Shown one piece after another: positions 57,250 through 64,000 of a stretch of 64,000 nucleotides of DNA (positions within the stretch are counted from its first letter, which is position 1; each line of letters begins with the position of its first letter). Position numbers and translations under genes: made by a program. The notes under the pieces were generated by a model that was given only the letters and a program-made list of their open reading frames with translations, had not been told where the DNA came from and did no database searches. This DNA comes from Pomphorhynchus laevis (lineage: Eukaryota > Acanthocephala > Palaeacanthocephala > Echinorhynchida > Pomphorhynchidae), in contig WNNJ02001949.1 of assembly GCA_012934845.2 (NCBI GenBank), forward strand, positions 1-64,000, in the 5' to 3' direction.

Positions 57250-58260
57250 TTGCATCACCATTATACATGCCGTATCCATTAAGGATTTAATGAGTGCAGC
57301 GACAATTCAGCAACATATGCCTAGTGTTTAAGGATGGTCCGCACAGCAATTCGATCTGGTAAAGAGCGCAAGCCTCAGTCAATTAAGCAAAGTGTTGGAA
57401 ACGCCTTCATTTAAATGTCACACAGGCAACCGAAGCGATCAGCGGGTACTTCATTCTACTGATGAGTGTTGCCGGGTACTCTATCATTTCAATGCTGAAA
57501 TGGTCATCTAGAAGTGGCATGGTGACTGAACGCTGTAAATCAAAGTCCAGTCTATCAGCAACACTATTTTCTATATATGCGACATTTCGTAATAAATCCT
57601 GGACCGTTGTTTACTAAGCACAACCTATAAATGCCGTATCTATTAAGGATCCAACGAGTGCAGCGACAATTAAGCAACAACCTCTGCGTAGTGTTTAAGG
57701 ATGGTCTGCACAGCAATTCGATCTGGTAAAGAGCGTAAGTCTAAATCAATTAAGCAAAGTGTCGGAAACGTCTTCATTCACAATGCCACACAGGCAACCA
57801 AATATTTAATTCTACTGATGAGTTTTGCCAAGTACACCTTCATTTTGATGCTAAACTGGTCGTTTAGTAGTGACGCGGTGCCTGAAAGTCGTAAATCAAA
57901 GTTCAGTCTATCAAACAACAAAAATTTATATAAATGCCGTATTTCGTAAGAAATTCTGGACCGTTGTTTACTCAGCAATCCGTGAAACGCCATTATACAT
58001 GCCGTATCCATCAAGGATCCAACGAATGCAGTGGGGATTCAGTAGCAACCTCTGCTAAGCGTTTTATGATGAACCGCACATCAACTCGATCTGGTAAGGA
58101 ACGCAAGTCTTAGTCAATTAAGCAGTGTCGAAAAAGCCTTCATTCACAATGTCGCACATGCAACTGAAACGACCAGTGAATTCTTCATTCTACTAATGAG
58201 TGTTGCCGAGTACTGCATCATTTCGGTGCTAAAGTAGTTGTCTATATATAGACATAAGTG
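57250..58260. repeat. Tandem array of about 367-bp units, 2.7 copies
   Basis: Landmarks GTGTTTAAGGATGG at 57,324 and 57,691, and a variant at 58,059, give periods of 367 and 368 bp. The units share CATGCCGTATCCATTAAGGA and GCACAGCAATTCGATCTGGT. In unit 1 a hammerhead-like fold is possible: helix I TTCTA/TAGAA (57,454-57,458 and 57,509-57,513), CTGATGA (57,459-57,465), GAAA (57,497-57,500), helix III ATG/CAT and cleavage-site triplet ATC (57,506-57,508). Units 2 and 3 have lost the GAAA or CTGATGA core. Confidence 0.75.
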
Positions 58261-60987
58261 GACTGTAATTTAAGCAGATATATGAAAAACGGCTTAGATG
58301 ACACTATAACTTCTACGCGGTTTGGAATGAAAGTTGGAAAGTAGCGAGGTGAAATAGTTAATCATAGGGAGAATATAATAGATTTTCACATCGACACTAA
58401 TGTGACAACTATCTATACTACGGATATCGCGAAGGATTTTAAAACAATTCTTACCTTAGGAAAGATGGAACGAAAAGAAAGAGAGATCAGTTGAAGGAAA
58501 ATGCCAAGTAAAATCAATTTATTAATACGGAATAGAAAGTAGCCATTGTACGATATCGAAACGCGAATGGGTTGATTCAAATGACATGTGATATTAAGGT
58601 GTTAACTACTATAGGATTTAAATTAGCTAGATAGTAAATGGATCAGCCCTCACTTGGGCTTCAGCATCAGCTGAAGCCCAAGTGAGGTTAACTCTGGACA
58701 ACAGGTGTAAGCATAAAGAAAAATTTAAATGAGGTCATTGCAATGTGTGCTAGAAATTTGTGTTCGTGGTTTGTGCTTCAAAAAGTCTTTGCTTTTCAAG
58801 ACTAAGAGCATTTAGTATAAAGCGCATGTTGACCTTAAGCATTGAATGATCCATATTCTTAATGCATGGTTGTTTTAAATATAAAAATTCCTCCATTTTT
58901 TCAATAATTAAACAATTATAATTCTTTAATTGATGTTCAGCTATCTATATGCCGACATTGTTCATGCCTATATGTTTGTATTGACATGAACAATGTTATT
59001 TTAACTAATATTTTACTTTATATGCTCTTTTAACTAATATTTTTAGATTCAATACACAAGCGAAAACGCGAGTACAGACATATTAATTCGACAAGATTGT
59101 ATTGAGATAAACATCTTCCTCACTAAACACCTTAAGATATTTGTTTTTACTCAAAAAATTGCTAGTTATTTATGATAGTTTCGATTGAATTCATGTGAAT
59201 ATATTTAGATTTTAGCTTGATATAATCAAAACCTATCAATGTTAAGGTGTTATTGCTCAAGATGCTTTCTGTATCATCATCTAATAATTACTGATTAATA
59301 TATTTGAATTAATAATATGGTTTTTAGCATTTTTGGATTGGTATTTGATTCATTCAATTACTATATTTGATACATCAATAATTTTTTTTATTAATTTAAT
59401 TACCATAAAATGATTATACAATTGTATGAATTGGTTAATAATTAAAAATTAATTAGAAAATTAATTAATTAAAAAATTAATTCATTAAAATATGTTGACA
59501 TTTAATATGAATGAATGAAAATGCCTTTATTAATAACTTCGAAGCAGCTATCTTAGCTTTTACTACCTGAGGCTATAGGGAGTCACCCTTACAATATTTT
59601 TGGCTGTAGGGTGCCACCCTTACAATATTTTATTTGACTTTTTTACTGTCTATTTGAATATTTATCATGATATTAAATATCATGATAAATATTCACTCAT
59701 AAATATTCAATAAAATCATAAATATTCAATATTTGAATATTTACTGTTTATTTGAATATTTATCATGATATTAAATGTCATAATATATACGAGAATGGTA
59801 TATATTATACAATATTAAAATAAATAAATCTTTAATATCATCTTGTCATATCTTCGATTATAGCTGTTAAACATGAAGAGTTTAATAAATTACTAAAATA
59901 AGCATTTTATTAAATTGGCTAGCAGCTAAATATCAGTAATTACCTTCCAACAAGTAAACATTATTAGATCACAGTTGCATCAAAATGATATCATATATGT
60001 GTGATATGCAATTGGCTGCATCAACCACACATGCTGAAATAAAATCTACAAGTTAGAATTGTGCATTTACTAAAAAGTTATTCGTATATTGTCTAATTTA
60101 AAAACTTTATTTTCTAAAAGAGCATTTATCTTATAATACTACTACTTATTCTCGGTTCAAATTGAACGTTATATAGCCAATTTTAAAATGTTTTATAAGA
60201 ATTTATTTTTTCAACGAATTCAAGTGCGTTTCTTCATCTTTATTATTTACATATGAACTTTTGAACCCAAGCCTTCAAATTAAAAAATTAATAATTAATA
60301 AAAAGTTAATAATAATTTATTAATTAGTAATTTATTTCGCATATTAACCTTCAAATTACCTGAATCATTTGGCTATATTTGCACAAACAAATCTTGTATT
60401 TTACACTATAGCTCCTTACGCTTTGACTGCAACTTTAATTTATTTCCATAAATTTTGCATTTAATACAAAAAGATAAAGAACATATTTTGACTGTAAATT
60501 ATGTGTTTAGAAACTATACTGCCCAGACACCTTACTGATTTTGGGCATAGTTAACATTCCATTAAATAAATGATATTCTAAACGCTATGAAAAGTTTATG
60601 TTTCTCAGCAATTGGATGTGACTCGACTGATAATGGGTATACTAATAATTACAAGAAACGAAAGCATTGACAAAAGAGAACACTTCATTTGTTGCAGATT
60701 TATTGAACTTCAATATCATATCAGGTTGGGATAGAGAAAATTGCTTGAAAATCAAAAAATAAACTTCATCTGTTTATTTGAATATTTATCATGATATTTA
60801 ATATCATAATATATACGAGAATGGTAGTCTATTAACGTTCATGTAAACGAAAATATTGTGTAAGTCCAGCTGCATGCTGGGTAATAGACAATGGGGAGGT
60901 GTCGAAACCCAATGGCACATGCATAACAAAACCAACTCTTGTGTTAACATAAACATTTAATTAGAAATATATCCATCCTGATATGTT
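58261..60987. other. AT-rich sequence with repeats, no gene seen
   Basis: It contains a perfect 17-bp hairpin (58,648-58,687) and a palindromic repeat built on TTTGAATATTTATCATGATA at 59,650, 59,750 and 60,775. Short direct repeats of TAGGGAGTCACCCTTACAA type occur at 59,577 and 59,606. No coding frame was recognised. Confidence 0.5.
58648..58687. repeat. Perfect 17-bp hairpin with 6-nt loop
   Basis: CCTCACTTGGGCTTCAG (58,648-58,664) is followed by CATCAG and then the exact reverse complement (58,671-58,687). It is GC-rich in an AT-rich setting. No downstream T-run or gene links it to termination. Confidence 0.9.
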
Positions 60988-61147
60988 TTTAAATCTTTAA
61001 ATTTCCAGGAACTATCATGTATAATTAAACGACAACAAAAATTATTTTAATATTTCGCTAGTAAATACTAGCATCTTCAGAAAATAGCGAAATATCAAAA
61101 TAATTTTTGTTGTCATTTAACTTGATAGTTCCTGGAGATTTAAAAAT
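60988..61147. repeat. Inverted repeat with CTGAAGA...GAAA hairpin
   Basis: The arms 60,988-61,059 and 61,086-61,147 are inverted copies with a few differences; both include AATAATTTTTGTTGTC (one per strand) and TAGTTCCTGGA. On the minus strand CTGAAGA is followed by a 7-bp helix (GCTAGTA/TACTAGC) and GAAA. Related single arms lie at 33,285-33,360 (minus) and 34,964-35,035 (plus). It looks like paired ends of a Penelope-type or other non-autonomous repeat. Confidence 0.7.
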
Positions 61148-61547
61148 ATAAACATTTAATGTACAAAAAAGCTAAATATAGAATATTTAATATTATATAA
61201 TAATATTAATATTTAATATTTTAATAATTTAATATTTAATAATATTTAAAATATCTTAAATATTTTATTAAAATATTTAAGAATGAAAATAGGAATAATT
61301 TATCGCAGAACAATTCACTTGATATAATCGTAAATGCTTTTTTTATTTATTAGTGAAGAGAGTGAAGAGTAAATTTGTTTAAACAAATTGAGTAAGTGAT
61401 TTTAAAATCACACCCGTGATGATGTTGGTTCATGGTGTTCATTAGATGATTAGTTTCTTATTCGAGCACAAAGCATATTATTATCGACGATCCATAAAAA
61501 TATTCAACCCGAGAACTTACGTTTATTTTTTAGTTTTTATTTTTTAG

Positions 61548-61754
61548 GTTGTCATTTTTGGTCCACCTATTTACTATTCATTGAATCAAGTGGGTAAAAA
61601 CGGATGTAAGATTCCTGATACTGGAGTACGAATTACCTGTCGTAATACGATAATTACACAGAAAAGATTGAAACTTTTTGGCAAGGATATTAGAGATAGA
61701 GAACAGATAAAAAACTATAAATTGATTGTTCACTCATATTGGATTATTTATTAG
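61548..61754 (+). other. Exon-like open frame of 68 codons after a splice-acceptor-like site
   Basis: TTTTTATTTTTTAG ends at 61,547. The frame then reads VVIFGPPIYYSLNQVGKNG, KIPDTGVRITCRN, KRLKLFGKDIRDREQIKNY and stops in TATTTATTAG. The last ten codons lie in a repeat (ATTTATTAGTGGAGAGAGTG) that also occurs at about 61,345, before the frame. No ATG starts it and no family was recognised. It could be an exon of an unseen gene, cut short by a repeat, or part of a repeat. Confidence 0.3.
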
Positions 61755-61779
61755 TGGAGAGAGTGAAAAAAAATTTATT

Positions 61780-61820
61780 TAATCTTAAATTTTCAATAGC
61801 CTACCGCTATTTTCATCAGG
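61780..61820 (-). repeat. CTGATGA...GAAA hairpin, minus strand
   Basis: On the minus strand CTGATGA (61,819-61,813) is followed by one base, a 6-bp helix (AATAGC/GCTATT, loop GGTAG) and GAAA (61,794-61,791). This is the hammerhead core with one extra base. Helices I and III are not evident. Confidence 0.45.
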
Positions 61821-62589
61821 AGTAAATGTTACAAAAAATATTTTTATAATAAATGATATTGAAAAAAAAATTTGAATTTTGGAGTAGGATCAACACAAAA
61901 TATATTTTTATATTTATCATCAGAATGTCAAAACACACTTTTGGATAAATGGTACATTTTGTTTCTGATGATGTCAGCGGTATACAGTTATATATATGAA
62001 ACTAAATTTGTATATTTTTTGCTTTAAAATTCCAAATTTAAAAAATGGATCCAAATTATTTAGTTTAAAAGGTTTGAGATTTCCAAACAATTGATTATTC
62101 AATTTAGTAACATGAATAATACAGCATTAATTAATTAAAATTATATAATTTTATTTGGAAACCGGATTTAAAACTACACTAGCAAAAACTACATTTTGCT
62201 ACATGTTAAAAATAACATGTAACAAATTATAAGTGTGTTAATAATATTACAAATTATTAAATTATTTTATATCATAACGTTTTCGTCATGTAGCTTGTGA
62301 TATCGGAAACAATAAGCTTCCAATATTTTAATAGGAAATGAATTCCCACTTAAACAAAATATATATTTACATAAAATATATTTAATTGGAATATAAATAA
62401 TACATTTGTTGAAAATTTATTTTTAATATAAAAGTAATATAAAATAAACATTTTTTATAAAAATGTTTTACATAAAAGTGATAAGAGCTTCGACCGAAAA
62501 CGTTATTAAAGCATATTTCTGTTATTCTTGATATTTGAAAAAATATATAGCATATCAAACCGGAATAACAGACAAAACATTTATTTTAT

Positions 62590-62670
62590 TTACAAACCAG
62601 CACACGTTTCAGTATTTTACTCTTTTGTAGTGAAGAAGAGTAAAATACACGAAACGTTGGTTTGTAAATA
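62590..62670. repeat. Inverted repeat with GTGAAGAAGAG...CGAAACGTTGG motif
   Basis: The arms ACCAGCACACGTTTCAGTAT-TTTACTCTT and its near reverse complement (AAGAGTAAAATACACGAAAC-GTTGGT) flank about 10 bp. The plus-strand order GAAGAAG then GAAACGTTGG matches the Penelope-type terminal motif at 27,831. Confidence 0.6.
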
Positions 62671-62699
62671 AAATGAAATTGTTGTCATTATAATGAAGT

Positions 62700-62960
62700 T
62701 ATTATATAAATTTAGAATTTAAAATAAAAGTCAATGTTTATGAATTGACTAATAAATAACAGACAATGCATCAGAATAAGGATGAGAGGTCATCACTAGG
62801 ATCTGCTATGATATCAGGTTTCGGCCTTTATTCATCGACCCAACATAGCTGCGGGGCCCATGCTAATGACGTATTTCCTCTGATATAATTTGATTTTCTT
62901 GTGTATCGTATTATATAATACAAAGTGTATTATTTATCATAAATCCATAAAAATAAATAA
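62700..62960 (-). repeat. Dispersed repeat family member, inverted
   Basis: On the minus strand it has GTCGATGAATAAAGGCCGAA, TCTCATCCTTATTCTGATGC and TGTCTGTTATTTATTAGTCA. These follow the order seen in the tandem pair at 48,482-49,035. A shorter relative at about 51,465-51,600 shares the CGACCCAACATA and ACGTATTTCCTCTGAT segments. Confidence 0.65.
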
Positions 62961-64000
62961 ATTTGTATTAATTGGCTAATAAATGACATACGATTTATAT
63001 TATTATCATAATAGCAGTATATATCCATGAAAAGTTAAATATTTCCATTTAAATAGGCTGTTTATTCTGTTCTCAAAACAATATTCTAACTTTATCATAG
63101 AACATAATAAAATTGATAGCAAATTATATAAAAATTCATAATCAGTAATTCATTAAGCTGTAATAACAGCTTAATGTCATCTTTGAATAGATATTGAAGA
63201 AATTGTTCCTCTGATCGTTATCGTGTATAATACGACCATATTGTACAATTGAATATGGACTTACTTGTAATGTGGCTCAGTATATTTTGGTTCGTTAGGT
63301 GTGTTCGTCTACAAAAATAATTGTGACTCCGTTTACTTGAGAATACATTGAAATATAGTAAAAGTGTTTTCGCAATTATTTGCCTATCACAAGTTTTTTG
63401 TTTATTCTTTGTTTTTACGTTGTGAACGATGCAGCCAAAGGAGATAAAATATCTTATTGATAAAAAGTAACGAATTATTATCACTGCAATCATACGGACT
63501 GGACTTGTGGTAAATAAATACGGCGTAATTGCTTGGCAATATAGCCACCATTTTAATAGAACACGATCACATTACACACTTTTAACGTGTTGAAAATGGT
63601 CAATTATTATTTTTGTCGTCCATTTCAATGATCAATAACTTCAGGTATAAACTTATGGCAGTGGTGCATATCATCATTTAATAAAATAAAATAGTGAGAA
63701 AATTTTACTTTAACACTTCAATGAGAAATAGAAAGACAATAGGAGTTAGGAGTGAGATAGCATGGTCGTATTTAGGTTAACATAGTTGTCGTTACGTAAT
63801 AAAAACGTTGTTTTGAACAAGGCACTGTTTCAAATGATTGACACCTTGTTTTTAAATATCAAGTGTCCTTTACAATTCAGATAAGGAGTGTACTCTATTA
63901 ATGGTTTCAACCGCTAATTGACATTCAAATTTTTACTTTTGGATATCGAAGAGCAAATATTTGTTCTGCATTCAAGGACAAGCCTATAAAGTAATTTTAC
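62961..64000. other. AT-rich sequence, no gene confirmed
   Basis: A minus-strand open frame at 63,218-63,493 has a donor-like GTAAGT near 63,268. It lacks a convincing start, and the in-phase frame for the minus-strand gene at 53,292 is not open. Nothing else was recognised. Confidence 0.4.

Noticed and set aside
57701-58058. Open frames in both strands of the 367-bp array
   Set aside because: They come from the repeat unit and are not kept open between units.
63218-63493. Upstream exon of the minus-strand gene
   Set aside because: A donor-like GTAAGT exists, but the frame that would end in phase 0 contains a TGA close to it.
1-64000. tRNA or rRNA genes and CRISPR arrays
   Set aside because: No cloverleaf with paired A/B boxes, no conserved rRNA core and no spaced identical short repeats were seen on either strand. 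The tandem repeats are satellite-like, with no unique spacers.

Overview
The window is AT-rich animal DNA. It has spliceosomal introns, several classes of non-LTR retrotransposon, a Penelope-like element, an LTR-element fossil, satellites and many perfect hairpins. Nothing bacterial or organellar is visible. A class of very short introns (48-55 bp) next to multi-kilobase introns, CR1/RTE/Penelope elements, and an intron-style acceptor 6 bp before a start codon suggest an invertebrate. A basal nematode or another ecdysozoan is possible, but the species cannot be fixed from the sequence alone.

Layout. Bases 1-5,300 are gene-poor and hold a dispersed repeat and a decayed reverse-transcriptase-linked element. 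Bases 5,300-27,300 are a retroelement graveyard. LINE family A (minus) occurs at 5,290-8,545 and again at 17,860-25,640. A Gypsy-like LTR fossil lies at 8,547-10,960. An old relative of LINE family B (plus) at 11,280-14,400 was split by a CR1-like LINE, here family C. A nearly complete family B element (19,100-23,395) is inserted in the second A copy. That same A copy also carries an 85-bp stub of B in the opposite orientation. Further B and C fragments lie at 14,570-16,620, and a CR1-like fragment at 26,338-27,300.

Two host genes dominate the right half. The first is PA2G4/EBP1 on the plus strand, with 11 coding exons between 29,633 and 41,798. All splice phases agree and give a 398-residue protein. 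The second, on the minus strand, is an unrecognised Asn/Ser/Thr/Gln-rich protein. Three exons (53,292-53,127, 47,174-45,872 and 42,149-41,948) could be linked by splice phase, giving at least 556 residues; its start was not found. The two genes converge and their stop codons are about 150 bp apart. Their large introns hold most of the nearby mobile DNA: a 280-bp-armed foldback element with a 67-bp minisatellite and an RTE remnant in PA2G4 intron 5, and a Penelope-like element with an adjoining hammerhead-ribozyme-like inverted repeat in the minus-strand gene.

Bases 53,300-64,000 contain a 58-bp satellite, a 367-bp tandem array whose first unit can be folded as a hammerhead-like structure, several inverted repeats ending in CTGANGA...GAAA hairpins, and one unexplained exon-like open frame. 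The strongest leads are the three-exon reconstruction of the minus-strand gene and the recurring hammerhead-like cores in Penelope-associated and tandem repeats.
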